Of a DNA stretch of 64,000 bases, positions 25,433 through 37,129 are shown one piece after another (position 1 is the stretch's first letter; every line of letters starts with the position of its first letter). Source of the stretch: Plecoglossus altivelis (Eukaryota; Chordata; Actinopteri; Osmeriformes; Plecoglossidae); assembly GCA_036571765.1 (NCBI GenBank), contig BROE01000023.1:760950-824949 (forward strand), written 5' to 3'. A model generated the notes under the pieces. That model searched no databases. It had not been told where the DNA came from and worked only from the letters and a program-made list of their open reading frames with translations. The translations under genes and the position numbers were made by a program.

Positions 25433-26454
25433 TTATCCGTATTTCTTTATGAAACAGAAGATGTTAATGATGAACAGACAGGATAGGAGAACTCCAGTTC
25501 TCATGATGGAGAGAAACACTAGGATTCTCATCCAATTCTCACTCTTTATTTCCAGCATGGTACCATTCCCAAACAGTACCTCCTCACATGAGGCCACAGC
25601 ACAGTAGTAAGTTCCAGCATCAGAGACGCTGACATTCCTCTTGGGGAGGTTGTAGACACAGCTCTGTGTAGGAGACCCAGCCTCAGGACCCTTCTCACAC
25701 TGATCACTCCTGCCTCCATGGGTGTAAAGGATTCCTGGAAAAATGTCTCCTGAGCCTTGTCTGAACCAATAAACACTGTGTTCTCCTGCACAGGTCTCAG
25801 TGTGTATTGTACAGTCCAGAATTATAGAGTCTCCTAGCTGGACCGACAGTGACGTTGGCTGCTGGACAGTGTATTTGATGCTAGAGCCTTTTACATTGAG
25901 AATTGCTCCCTCTGCAAAGTCCATTTGGTTGGAAGAAGAACTGGTACAGTAATATGTAGCTGAATCTGACAATCGTACATCTGATATCCTTAAGCGAAGT
26001 CTGTTGCTGACGAAATAAACTGAGAAACGAGGGTTTCCCTTGAATTCATCGTAAAATGTACCATTCAGATTCAAAAACTTAAACGATGAAGATATGAGCT
26101 GAGGTCTATGTCCCAAAGTCTGCTTGTACCAAGACAGAACTACTGTAAGTCCACTTAAATGATGTGGGCAGGTCAACGTAACTGGTTCCCCAACGCCAAT
26201 GATCATAGGATCTTGACGTACATCCAGAGCATAGGCTAAATAATAAATACAAAACATAGAACAGATGTTATGAACAAGCACATATAATTTCAGAAATCAA
26301 CCAAAAAGCAACAACAAATGTTCAAATAAACCACAGTTGCAAAGCAGGGTGGATACAGAACACAATTTGCAGAGAAAGGATATAGTTGAAACTTACCCAA
26401 TTCTACAAGAAGTGCAACTATCAGCCAAATAGTGGTAATCTTTAAAGGTGTCAT
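25433..26454 (-). CDS. NITR-6: candidate activating NITR with V, I and TM fused in one exon, intact
   Basis: Only two coding exons: 26397-26454 (signal peptide, 19 codons plus one base) and 25433-26235 (all the rest), 861 bases, 286 residues. The V part is exactly 348 bases (25888-26235), the same size as V exons elsewhere in the cluster. It has VTLTC (C42), LSWYKQ, DSATYYC (C116) and ends LNVKG. The I plus TM part (25433-25887, 455 bases) equals NITR-3 exon 3 in length. The V-I join (25888/25887) falls at the usual splice point, AAA G/GC, so the intron is cleanly missing. The I domain is consensus apart from CEEVLFGNGT. The TM (about 257-282) contains R265 aligned with R270 of NITR-3, and the protein ends KKYG without ITIMs. 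Probably adaptor-coupled and activating (inferred). Confidence 0.92.
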
Positions 26455-27599
26455 GTCCCTGACACATTGGCCTCAAATGATAAGACTGCTGACATGCACA
26501 CACTTTAAAAATGTTGGTTGAATGTGATTGGCTGAGCTCAGAGATATAGTTTTAGCAGACTTTAGTGTCAGTCACCATGTTACCCACATAACCGAAAAAA
26601 TCCACTGCAGAAATAAACAGTAGTATCACAAAAGCAATACATTTTTTAATCAATCTCACCACTTGTTTGGTATGTGTATTGTTTGGTATTAAATACCAGG
26701 TGTTTATGGCTGTTGTTGTGGGAAATACATGTTATATCTAATTACCGTTCACTTCTTTACCATGACCCGTCTCTGCTGAAGCAATGTGATGTTCGCGTGG
26801 GGTATTACAAAACCAACACTAATTGTTTCAAAACAGATATGAAAAAACTGCTTGTTTGTCCTCTTGACAATATGTATAATTTTCATACATGTCAACTGGC
26901 CAAAAGACGATTGAAAAATAAAGAAGGCTGATAAAGGCAGTAATCTACAATCATCTGATCTCACAATGCATGTACTGTATATTTAGCAAAGCTTACATGG
27001 ATGCAATTTCTCACTGATGTTACAAGTAACAAGAGAAAGAATTTTTGTCATATTTCTTGCCCCACCATTATGATGTGTTCAGCCATAATTCACTACTGAC
27101 TAACTGACCAGCATGTATTTTGCCAACAAAATGAATCCAGCCATGCTGGGAGCATCCTGTTTAAAAGCATGATGCAAAACAATTGAGAAGAATGTACTTT
27201 CAACGTGGTACACTGCTAGTGAACAGGAATTTTTTGTGATTAATTTTAAAAAATTGATTGCACATTGATAAAATTTTCTGTGAATTCGTTTTGGCAATAC
27301 TCACAGTGGCAAAGCCTCTTGGTTGATGAATATCTTTCAAAAAGTACTAGACTAATAAGTGAGGTGAAACAAAAAAGGGAGTGTAGTAATCAGTCTGGTT
27401 TACCAGGTTACATTGGAAAATACGTCAGATGATAACTTAACTGTGATCTAATATCTGGTTCTGAAATGTTATTAATCGGTCAATTGTTGGGACATCAATT
27501 CAACATCAGTTTTATAGCAGTGTTAAATAGTTGTTTCTGAAACCAGTTTCCTAATTTTATTTTTGTAAATGAAGTTCCTCAAAAATGACAAAAATAATA
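26455..27599. other. Intergenic, NITR-6 upstream region
   Basis: A weak TATA-like ttttaaag lies on the minus strand at 26503-26510, about 50 bases before the NITR-6 start. No other feature recognised. Confidence 0.35.
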
Positions 27600-28135
27600 T
27601 TACAATTTAATGTAATGAACATTTCCTCTTCCAGCCCTATTATCTGACACCAGAGATATGTCTCTCTCTACATTATCTCTCTCTCTTCTCAGCTTGCTTT
27701 TCTTCTTCTTTAGATTCAGAGCTGTATAATGAAGGTTTTCCTCATCTTGGCCCTGTTAACGATAAAATAAATAAAGTTACGGTTTTAGCAGAGTTTACTA
27801 TTTAATTTACCTATATAACTTTTTTATCGTTTTAAGCTCTGGAATTGTATTTCCTTGTTCCTGGTCACTCACGGTTATTCAAGCAGCAGTTAAAATAATA
27901 ATGTTAAAGAAAAAGGTACATACCCCTCCATCTACAGAAGAGACAGACGTTCTTGTCTGAGAGACTGAAACAAAAATATCGTAGGGATATAGTGTTATTA
28001 ATACTGAAAATTTCTCTGTGGCAAAAGAATTAAGGTCTCATTTTGAAATCAGTGATTAGTGATTGACCTCTACCCGGACATCGCTTACTTCCACCATAAC
28101 CACATTTCTTCTAGTGCATCTTGATATATAAAGAA
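27600..28135 (-). pseudogene. NITR-7, 3' half: cytoplasmic exons and truncated TM exon
   Basis: Minus-strand exon 27600-27752 begins after an acceptor and reads GQDEENLHYTALNLKKKK..., 50 residues to TAA, with the ITIM LHYTAL; NITR-11 has the near-identical GQDAENLHYTALNL. A small exon at 27924-27964 (VSQTRTSVSSVDGG) matches exon 5 of NITR-11 in phase. Upstream, about 28075-28135 encodes KMH-stop-KKCGYGG before a gtaagc donor. This aligns with the end of the NITR-11 TM exon (KMMRKQCPHCRG) and carries a nonsense codon. The TM exon is cut off where a Rex1 LINE begins. The V and signal exons lie beyond the LINE block at 32674-33243. Confidence 0.75.
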
Positions 28136-28149
28136 AAGTAGTCAACATT

Positions 28150-29252
28150 TGTTAAGTAGTTCAGCATCGATACATATTGAGATATCATTTGATAGTCACT
28201 CATGTTCCACATGCTCCACAGACGATGCAATCTCCTCAACCATCCATCTGGCACTTACCCATCTAGAAAACAAAGACTCTTATGTAAGAATGCTGTTCAT
28301 TGACTTCAGCTCAGCATTCAACACAATAATCCCACAACAGCTCACTAACAAATTAAACTTACTGGGCCTGAAAAATTCCCTCTGCAATTGGATTCTGGAC
28401 TTTCTAACCGAAAGACCTCAGTCAGTCCGTGTCGGCCACAACACCTCGAGCACCTTAACACTGAGCACAGGTGCCCCACAAGGCTGTGTGCTCAGCCCGC
28501 TGCTCTTCACGCTGCTGACCCACGACTGCACTGCCAAGTTCAGCTCCAACCACATTATCAAGTTTGCTGATGACACAACAGTGGTAGGTCTCATCAGCAA
28601 CAACGATGAAACACACTATAGAGAGGAAGTGGCACAGCTGGCGAAATGGTGTGGGGCTAACAACCTGTCCCTCAACTTGAGCAAGACAAAGGAGGTTGTG
28701 ATGGACTTCAGGAGGAACTCCGCGGATCACCCCCCACTGACCATCGACAGCTCGCCTGTCGAGAGAGTCAACAGCACCAAATTCCTGGGGGTGCACATCA
28801 CAGAGGACCTCACCTGGACCACCAACACCAAGTCACTCTCAAAGAAGGCACATCAGCGCCTACACTTTCTCCGCCGGCTGAAGAGAGCAAGTCTCCCTCC
28901 ACCCATCCTCACCACATTCTACAGGGGCACCATTGAGAGTGTGCTGACCAGCTGCATCACTGTCTGGTACGGGAACTGCACTGCAGCAGACCGCAAGACC
29001 ATCCAGCGAACAGTGAACACAGCTGCGAAGATCATCGGTGCCCCTCTCCCCTCAATCCTAGAAATCTTCCACACACGATGCTCCAGCAAGGCCAATAGTA
29101 TCGTTAAGGACCCCACCCACCCCTCCCACAGCCTCTTCCAGCCGCTACCATCAGGTAGACGATACCGGAGCATCAGAGCCCGCTCTGCCAGACTGATCAA
29201 CAGCTTCTTCCCCCAGGCTGTGAGAGCCCTGAACTCTTCCGGGCCTCTATGA
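28150..29252 (+). mobile_element. Rex1-type LINE fragment with reverse transcriptase
   Basis: An open frame of about 350 codons ends at 29250-29252. It holds reverse transcriptase motifs in order: FIDFSSAFNTI, TGAPQGCVLSPLLF, FADDTTVVGL, then LNLSKTKE, KFLGVHI, and a C-terminal block ending ARLINSFFPQAVRALN. These fit the Rex1/Babar-type (CR1/L2-related) LINEs of teleosts. The endonuclease is absent and the element is 5'-truncated, as is normal after target-primed insertion. The frame is uninterrupted, so the insertion is fairly young. It lies inside NITR-7. The 3' end runs into the assembly gap. Confidence 0.8.
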
Positions 29253-29278
29253 CTACCCACACAATAACTAAGACTATC

Positions 29279-29392
29279 NNNNNNNNNNNNNNNNNNNNNN
29301 NNNNNNNNNNNNNNNNNNNNNNNNNNNNNNNNNNNNNNNNNNNNNNNNNNNNNNNNNNNNNNNNNNNNNNNNNNNNNNNNNNNNNNNNNNNN
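29279..29392. other. Assembly gap (114 N)
   Basis: Run of undetermined bases between the Rex1 3' end and the Rex3 3' tail. Repeats on both sides make the join uncertain. Confidence 1.
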
Positions 29393-29836
29393 TCCATCCA
29401 TCCATCCATCCATTTTCTTCCGCTTATCCGGGGCCGGGTCGCGGGGGCAGCAGTCTGAGCAGGGAGGCCCAGACTTCCTTCTCCACGCACACCTCCTCCA
29501 ACTCCTCCGGGCGGATCCTGAGGCGTTCCCAGGCCAGCCGAGAGACATAGTCCCTCCAGCGTGTCCTGGGTCTTCCCCGGGGCCGCCTCCCGGTAGGACA
29601 TGCCTGGAACACCTCCCGAGGGAGGCGTCCAGGAGGCATCCGAAACAGATGCCCGAGCCACCTCAGCTGGCTCCTGTCGACGTGGAGGAGCAGCGGCTCT
29701 ACTCCGAGCTCCTCCCGTGTGACCGAGCTCCTCACCTTATCTCTAAGGGAGCGCCCAGCCACCCTGCGGAGAAAACTCATTTCGACCGCTTGTATCCGCG
29801 ATCTCGTCCTTTCGGTCATTACCTAAAGTTCATGAC
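29393..29836 (-). mobile_element. Rex3 (RTE-clade) LINE 3' fragment
   Basis: Reading on the minus strand, the fragment ends in GGATGGATGGA repeats, the (GATG)n-like tail of Rex3. The encoded C-terminal region includes MTERTRSRIQAVEMSFLRR, WLGHLFRMPPG and GRPRTRWRDYVSRLAW. It stops at the point matching 31190 in the next Rex3 copy. Confidence 0.85.
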
Positions 29837-30002
29837 CATAGACAGCATATGTACACAAATGATAATAAATATGTACACAAAAGTTTGAAGTAGAGTGAGA
29901 GTGACTGACCAAATAAGTATATCCTGTATGTACAATCGATAATGAAATAAATATTGTGTACAGAAGATGAGTTGCAAAAGATGTAGTGCAATTTAGAATG
30001 TG

Positions 30003-31078
30003 AAATTGTCATCTGGGGGTAAGTGGGGCACTGTTCAGCAGGCTGACTGCAGTGGAGAAGAAATTGTTTTTGTGGCTTGAGGTCCTGGTCCTGATGGACC
30101 GAAGCCTCTTACCAGAGGGGAGGGACCGAAAGAGTTCATTACCGGGATGAGAGGGGTCAGCTGCGATCATGGCTGCACGTCTCCCGGACCTGGAGATGTA
30201 CAGCTCTTGAAGAGATGGGAGACTACAGCCAATCACCTTCTCAGCTGAGTGAAAGACTGCTGCAGTTTGGTCTTGTCCCTGGCTGTAGCTGCAGCAAACC
30301 AGACTGTGATGGAGGATGTGAGGATAGATTCAATGATGGCAGTGTAGAAGTTAACCAGCATCTTTACAGGGAGGAGAAACTTCTTCAGCTGCCGCAGGAA
30401 ATACATCCTCTGCTGAGCCTTCTTGGTGAGGGAGCTGATGTTCTGCGCCCACTTGAGCTCCTTGGTGATGGTGGTGCCTAGGAAACAGAAGGACTCAGCA
30501 AATGACACCGGGGAGTCACAGAGGATGACAGGGGGGCGGGGGGCTGGGTCCTTCCTGAAGTCCACTGTCATCTCCACTGTCTTTAGGGAGTTGAGCTCCA
30601 GGTTGTTCGTGCTGCACCATGACACCAGACGATCAATCTCACCCCTATAGGCCAACTCGTTCCCACGAGAGATGAGGCCGATGAGGGTGGTGTCATCAGC
30701 AAACTTCAGAAGTTTGACAGACTGGTGACCAGATGAGCAGTTGTAGGTGTAAAGGGAGAATAGCAGAGGAGAAAGGACACAGCCTTAGGGGGATCCAGTG
30801 CTCATGTGCTGGAGGTCAGAGACATGCGTTTCCAGCCTCACGAACTGCCGTCTGTCTGTCAGGAAGTCCGTGATCCAACTGCACACGGAGTCAGGCACAT
30901 TCAGCTGGAAGAGCTTGTCTCTGAGCAGGGCTGGGATGATCGTATTGAAAGCAGAACCAAAGTCCACAAACAGTATCCTGGCATAGGATCCTGGTGAATC
31001 CAGATGCTGAAGGATGAAGTGGAGGGCCATGTTCACAGCATCATCTACAGATCTGTTGGTTCTGTAGGCGAACTGTAG
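30003..31078 (-). mobile_element. Second Rex1-like LINE fragment, broken
   Basis: On the minus strand: LFVDFGSAFNTIIP, then TGSP-stop-GC where a glutamine is expected (near 30785), then FADDTTLIGLISR, VDFRKDPAP, FLRQLKKF and a C-terminal block in another frame (SRSGRRAAMIAADPSHPGNEL). One nonsense codon and one frameshift near 30235 interrupt it. It is clearly divergent from the copy at 28150-29252, so it represents a separate lineage or a much older insertion. Confidence 0.78.
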
Positions 31079-31084
31079 TGGATC

Positions 31085-32535
31085 CAGGAGAGGAGGAGCA
31101 GCGGCTCTAGCCCGAGCTCATTTCGGAAACTTATTTCGACCGCTTGTATCCGCGATCTCGTCCTTTCGGTCATTACCCAAAGTTCATGACCATAGGTGAG
31201 AGTAGGAACGTAGATCAACCGGTAAATTGAGAGCTTTGTCTTCCATCTCAGCTCCTTCTTCACCACGACGGACCGGTACAGAGACCGCATCACTGCAGTC
31301 GCTGCCATCGATCCGCCTGTCAATCTCACGTTCCATCCTTCCCTCACTTGTGAACAAGACCCCGAGATACTTGAACTCCTTCACTTGAAGCAAGGACTTC
31401 CCACCCATCCGGAGGGAGCAAGCCACCTTTTTCCGGTCGAGAACCATGGCCTCAGATTTAGAGGTGCTGATTCCCATCCCAGCCTCTTCACACTCAGATG
31501 CAAACCGCTCTAGTGCATGCTGTAGGTCCCGGTCCGATGGAGCCTTCAGGACAACATCATCCGCGAATAGCAGAGATGAGATCCTGTGCCCTCTGAACCA
31601 GACACCCTCCGGCCCCTGGCTGTGCATAGAAATTCTGTCCGTAAAAACAATTAACAGAACCGGTGACAAAGAGCAGCCCTGGTGGAGTCCAACATACACC
31701 GGGAACAAGTCAGAACTTACTACCAGCAATGCGAACGCAGCTCCTGCTCCGGTCATACAGGGACCGGACGGCCCTGAGCAAAGAGCCCCGGACCCCGTAC
31801 TCCCTGCAAACCCCCCACGGGGTGCCACGAGGGATACGGTCGAACGCCTTCTCCAGGTCCACAAAGCACATGTGAACTGGTTTGGCAAACTCCCATGAAC
31901 CCTCAAGCACCCGATGAAGTGTGTAGAGCTGGTCCAGTGTTCCGCGGCCAGGACGAAAACCACACTGCTCCTCCTGAGTCCAAGGTTCGACTATCAGTTG
32001 GATTCTCCCCTCTAGTACCCTGGCATAGACCTTACTAGGGAGGCTGAGGAGTGTGATCCCCCTGTAGTTGGAACACACCCTCCAATCCCCCTTCTTATAA
32101 AGGGGTACCACCACCCCGGTCTGCCAGTCCAGCGGCACGTCCCAAGGTGCCACGCAATGTTGAAGAGACGTGTCAGCCACGACAGCCCCACAACATCCAG
32201 AGACTTAAGATACTCGGGGTGGATCTCATCTACCCCTGGGGCTTTGCCACTGAGTAGCCCACCTACCACCTCGGTGACTCCCGCCTGGGTGATCAACGAG
32301 TACGCCTCCGGGTCCCCAGCCTCTGCTTCCTCCTCGGAAGACTTGACGGCAGGATTGAGGAGATCCTCAAAGTATTCCTTCCACCACTCAACAACATCTC
32401 CAGTTGAGGTCAGCAGCTCACTGCCCGCACCGTACATGGTGTTGGTGAAGAACCGCTCCCCCCTGAGTCGGCGAACGGTTTGCCAGAATTTCCTTGAGAC
32501 CATCCGGTTTCTATCAAAGACAGAAATCGTAGACC
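31085..32535 (-). mobile_element. Rex3 LINE fragment with reverse transcriptase
   Basis: Minus-strand pieces include LLSGKAPGVDEIHPEYLKSL, GDWRVCSNYRGITLLS, FRPGRGTLDQLYTL, CFVDLEKAFDRIP, HQGCSLSPVL, LLFADDVVL and KEFKYLGVLFTSEGRMEREI. The sites at 31660-31680 and 32102-32125 match the conserved regions used to identify Rex3 in fish. Frameshifts break the frame and the endonuclease is missing. The 3' side overlaps in content with 29393-29836, so the two are not simply one element split by an insertion. Confidence 0.85.
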
Positions 32536-32673
32536 AGTTGAGATCAACATACTGAACTACAGGTGATGATACAAATTGTTTTATTTAATGTTTTGTCCTC
32601 AACACTACTTTTCCAAATGAGATGAAGCAAGACAGTAACCTGAAGTACAATAGATGAAAACCATATTATTTAC

Positions 32674-33243
32674 CTTTAACACTTAAAAGAGTTCTTCTAC
32701 CAAATTGAATTCTACTGTAGCGTGACACAACAGCACAGTAATAAGTAGCAGAGTCTGCAGACTGAGTCTTAAATATTGTCAGATTACAGCTGTCCTCTCC
32801 ACAATTCACATTTGGATGTTTAGTCCCTTCCAAGTCCCTAATAAAGCTAGAATGTGACGTTGTCACAGTGCCAAAGACTGATACAGAAGAGGTCTATGTC
32901 TGACAGTCTGTTTAAACCATGAGACATAGGTTCCTGGCAACTGATAGTCACTCTTTCTCCCAACTAAGCCACAATCGCCATGTCTGGTTCAATTGTGTCC
33001 ACGGAAAATACACAAACTAGAAAGGCAACTATTTAGTTAAAGAAGAATCATTTAGGAAATGAATGTCATCCACCTGTCATATTTAGATTTAGAACACGTT
33101 TAAAATATGATATATATACAGTATATATATGTAAGAAAACAAAACTGAAAATATATCCTTAAAACTGTGCAATACATCCTATTTATATCTTACTTACGCA
33201 AACTAAGGCACATCAAAAACATTGTATAGACTGAAGTCTTCAT
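32674..33243 (-). pseudogene. NITR-7, 5' half: signal peptide and degenerate V exon
   Basis: Exon 1 33198-33243 is intact (MKTSVYTMFLMCLSL, gtaagt donor). The V exon 32674-33016 is 343 bases instead of 348 and is broken: a TAG soon after DTIEPDMAIVA, frameshifts around VTISC and SWFKQTVRHRPLLYQ, and a J-like motif changed to FGRR. The YYCAVVS end is readable and the gtaaat donor is present. No I-domain exon is found between here and the cytoplasmic exons at 27600-27964; the LINE block takes its place. Together the two halves are one NITR locus destroyed by substitutions and by insertion or deletion. Confidence 0.82.
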
Positions 33244-33772
33244 TGTTACTTTACGGTTCAGGTCTGACACTGAGATCTGAGTCATAGAGACAATGAAAGC
33301 CCTTTACAGTTCATATTCAAAGAGTTCTAATTCGGGGCACAAGGAACCAAGCCTTTTCATTGGTTGTCCAAACAGCAATACAAAAACACTTTAACACTCA
33401 CTTTCCCTATATACATAGTTCAACGGGCCCACACTACCACCATGCATACTCAAATAAAAATCCTACTACAAGACTCTTTTCAAGAAGGGGACCAATCAAG
33501 TAGAAGTGAGCGGACTTTAATAATAGCATAAATAACTTAATGTGTATCTTGTGAACAAAACAACTGGTTTGCACAACTATTAAATCATCATTAAAGGTAT
33601 GCTTCCATTAGCTAATAAAGCTACTCTGATTTTTGTATTGTTATTATTTGATTTATTGGCAAATTCATGTTTAGCTGAGTATTTCACTGAGTATTATTCA
33701 AACTGCTTCCTCCCAAACTTTGCTTTGCTTTCGTCTCCAACCTCATACATCCACATGTTGAACGTGTTTATG
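33244..33772. other. Intergenic, no feature recognised
   Basis: Upstream flank of NITR-7. No clear TATA box is seen. Confidence 0.4.
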
Positions 33773-33962
33773 GCATTATATGGCAGTGCAGTCGTGGGTC
33801 AGCAGCGTGAAGAGCAGCGGGCTGAGAACACAGCCTTTTGGGGCACCTGTGCTCAGTGTGGAAGTGCTCGAGGTGTTGTGGCCGACACGGACTGACTGAG
33901 GTCTTCCGGTTAGAAAGTCCAGAATCCAGTTACAGAGGAAATTGTTAAGGCCCAGTAGGTTT
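33773..33962 (-). mobile_element. Small Rex1-type LINE fragment
   Basis: The reverse complement closely matches 28370-28545 of the Rex1 copy: the segment from LLGLKN-like through the TGAPQGC-type motif (gtgccccaaaaggctgtgttctcagcccgctgctcttcacgctgctgacccacgactgcac on the minus strand, read with small differences). Short and non-functional. Confidence 0.75.
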
Positions 33963-36900
33963 CATTTATAAGATGGATATCAGGTGTCACATTTGTTTCT
34001 GACAGAGTACTCTACCCAGTTCTACTCATCTACAGCACAGCACTCTCCTAACTTGACTACTGTGAAGTCTTTTCCTGCTAGCTTATCACTTATTGAGCAG
34101 TATATGAAGCGCTTTAAGCATCTGGTCAGAGCCCACATCTGCACCACCATTCCTAACCTATTGAACCCCTTTCACCCTTTCATTAAAACATAGATTCACT
34201 TGGTGTGTGAAAACAATATCTAAGACTAAAATGTAAAATCTATGTACAGTGCTCCAAATGAAGATATTCATAGATAAGTGCAAGGTTTATGTAAATACCA
34301 TATATGTACCGATACTTAATTTGCTACACTTGCTATTTGGTGCATGTGACTAACCACTTTGATTTTGACAATGAGAAAACACATAAAACATATTAATCTC
34401 ACTCCAATGGCATGGAAAGCAGGATGTATAGCATACTAATGCATCTAACTGATATGGTTTAAACATTTCTAAATGTCTTGTTTGCTCCTTTACTCCAAAT
34501 TTGAGATAAAATAACAAATTTGGCAGGACTAAAACAATCGCAGCACTGCTTAAAGAAGCAGTTTTCCACAATCAACAAACATGATGATCCGCGATCCCTT
34601 GAAGAAGCGTTGGCTGTACTTTAATGAATTCAAAATGACATCTAGATCTAAAGGGCCAAAGCCACTCTGAACTAATTCTACCGTATAGGAAACAGCCTAA
34701 AAATGGGATGACTTTAAAAAGAAAACTCCCTAGTGTGGAGTAGGAGTATTATGGAGTATGACCTGCTTTTTCATCTCAAAATAACACTGTCTTCCCAATA
34801 CCTCTTATGTTTAGTCTGTTAAGATTGTAATGTTAGGATTGAACTTGTTTGGTCAGTTTTAGTGAAAATGAAACATAAAAAAGCTATGGATATGACAGAT
34901 GGAGGTTAGAGACGTAAGCCTATAGTTGCAAGATACACTCTCTGTTAAAGGGTCTTTCCATTGTGCTTGCATACAGTACCTCGTAATTTCCCAGCTGAAA
35001 ACAGCCTGCAAACTGTAGAGCAAGACTGGTCTTCTGCTCTTACCACACTCTCATGTGATGTTTGTACATCAAAACCACATGGATGCTTCTACACAGCACT
35101 TTACACCCTCCACCATGTAGTTTTATGTTGTACTCCAGAGCCCATACAGAGATTTCCCCCCAAATGTTTACAAAAAAATATGTATTATTTTTTCAACCTT
35201 TGACTCATTGGCCTCGGCTCATTTTCTATGAAGAAAACCTACTAGAGAAAAGGTGTGCTGACTGTGTCACCACACTGGCCGTGCCCGTTTAATGTTTAGT
35301 GTAGTTCTTGGCTTTCCCTGCCTGAGTGTGTTCCTGTATCACCTACGTCTTATTTGGTTTTATAATTCTATTGAAGTCCCTGTTTTTACTGTGTCCTGTC
35401 CTACACATTATGAGATGTTTGGTTCCAGAGCCACTGAACCCAGGAATAAGAAAAGGAAAAGGTTTTAAAACCCTAGTCAGAGTATGGGTTCATCAGTCCT
35501 GTGTACTTTAGGTAAGTAACGCAGAGAAGTAGGGAGAGAGAAGCAAGGAAGGTGCTGAGTGCACCCTTGTGGGTCCAGCGAGTCGAGATCCCCGTCTTAC
35601 AGCAGACCACAGAGCAACACATGGGGGTAAAATGTACATAACTCCACACCAAGGGTCCTACACCTGAACATCTGACTTTTTGAAAAGGTTCAACTACAGT
35701 ACATGACATCCATATTCTAAAGTGCTCAAGACTCTTCACCACTGCCAGTAGACATAATGCAATTAACCCATGCTGTCTCATGCACACACTTGTGCATGCA
35801 TGCATACAGTTACTGACCTAGCTACAGCATGACAGCAAACCTGACCCATTTGACTTTTTCCATTTTGAGCAACTGTGGTCTCTGTGTTGCCCTAGTAAAC
35901 TGTGATGGAGCGGGTGTTGAGGTGAGGTGAAGAAGAAGTCGCATTCAGCCTGAGGCACTTTCTCAGAGGTGAGAAGTGACAGTACACGAGGGACTTTACA
36001 TGAAATACAGGGTCTTCCTGTCTCTATAGAGAAACCAGGGCAGACAAGCTGAGTCTACAAAGTACACAAGGTTGCATCATTAATTCTGTAAAAATGATGA
36101 CTTGAACATCTATACATTTCAGGGATTATTTGTAGTTTGTTAATCACACTTGCTAGTTAACAGAAGCCAATGGGAAGGAAAATAATTATTTCAACTTGGC
36201 CTTCAACAGAATTTTGTCCACAGTCAACTTGACCCAGATTGTACATTTAAATGCACAGTTTCTAAACCTGATCATACAACCACCGATGAGCCACCAAGAT
36301 CAACAGTTCATATAAGATAAAAGAAGACAAAACTAGAAAAGGAAAAGCTCAAATATTGTAGACCCAGCAAAATTACTTTAGTGACTCTATCTTAGTACAT
36401 GATTCAGGCATGTAAAATGTCGTAGTTCACCTGTAAGTCTTCACAATGAGGTGTCAAGAGTTCCCCAGGAATTCATATCGGTTTCAGAACACCTCACCAC
36501 ATTCTGAGAACAAAGGACGCTGGCAAAGAGCAAACAGAGGGACAAGTAGGAGGGTCACTGTCTACAAGGCTACCATATCAAGATTACCTATGTATATGCA
36601 GCTGATCGCAACACTACAATGTAAACACATTTGAAAAACTTTCGGATCCTAAACATAGCTTGAATTGAAATAGGTTGAATGGCAGTCACTTAATTATGTA
36701 TGCTGTTACACTTGTTTGGGTGTTCGTCAGACAACTACTGCTCCCTGATGACTGAGAGGTGAATTACATTTCTTCATGGTACAAGGTAAATCTTACAAGA
36801 TCAGATTAAACACATCATACTCACATCCAGCCTTGCCCATACATGTTTTTGTAGGTTAACTAATGGAGGCAATTTGTGATGTTCCACGAGATGTATCTAC

Positions 36901-37129
36901 AATACTTAATTATGAATGCATGTAAATTGATGAACGCAATGTTGCCATTGAAACCCAATAAATATCCATTGACAAATGTTCAGGAATCTTCATGTGTTTT
37001 TCTGCATAGCTTTCAATTCGACAGGCCCAATGTACTTTTTCAAAGTGACTGTTAATCTCAGCTAAAGACTAAATGGACTTCTAGAGTGGTGAAAAATACA
37101 ATGAAAATATCAAGAAGTGAAGTGATGTT
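33963..37129. other. Intergenic, one possible NITR TM remnant
   Basis: Mostly featureless. On the minus strand near 34495-34570 a short open piece (SSAAIVLVLPNLLFYLKFGVKEQ) resembles a NITR TM exon in hydrophobicity and length. Neither acceptor nor donor is convincing, so I do not call an exon. The frame at 35473-35805 has no motif. Confidence 0.3.

Noticed and set aside
28150..29252. The 367-codon frame as a host gene
   Set aside because: Its motifs (SSAFNTI, PQGCVLSPLL, FADD) are those of a LINE reverse transcriptase, and related broken copies lie nearby.
35473..35805. 110-codon minus-strand frame as a gene
   Set aside because: No motif, no splice context and cysteine-rich by chance. No similarity to the receptors.
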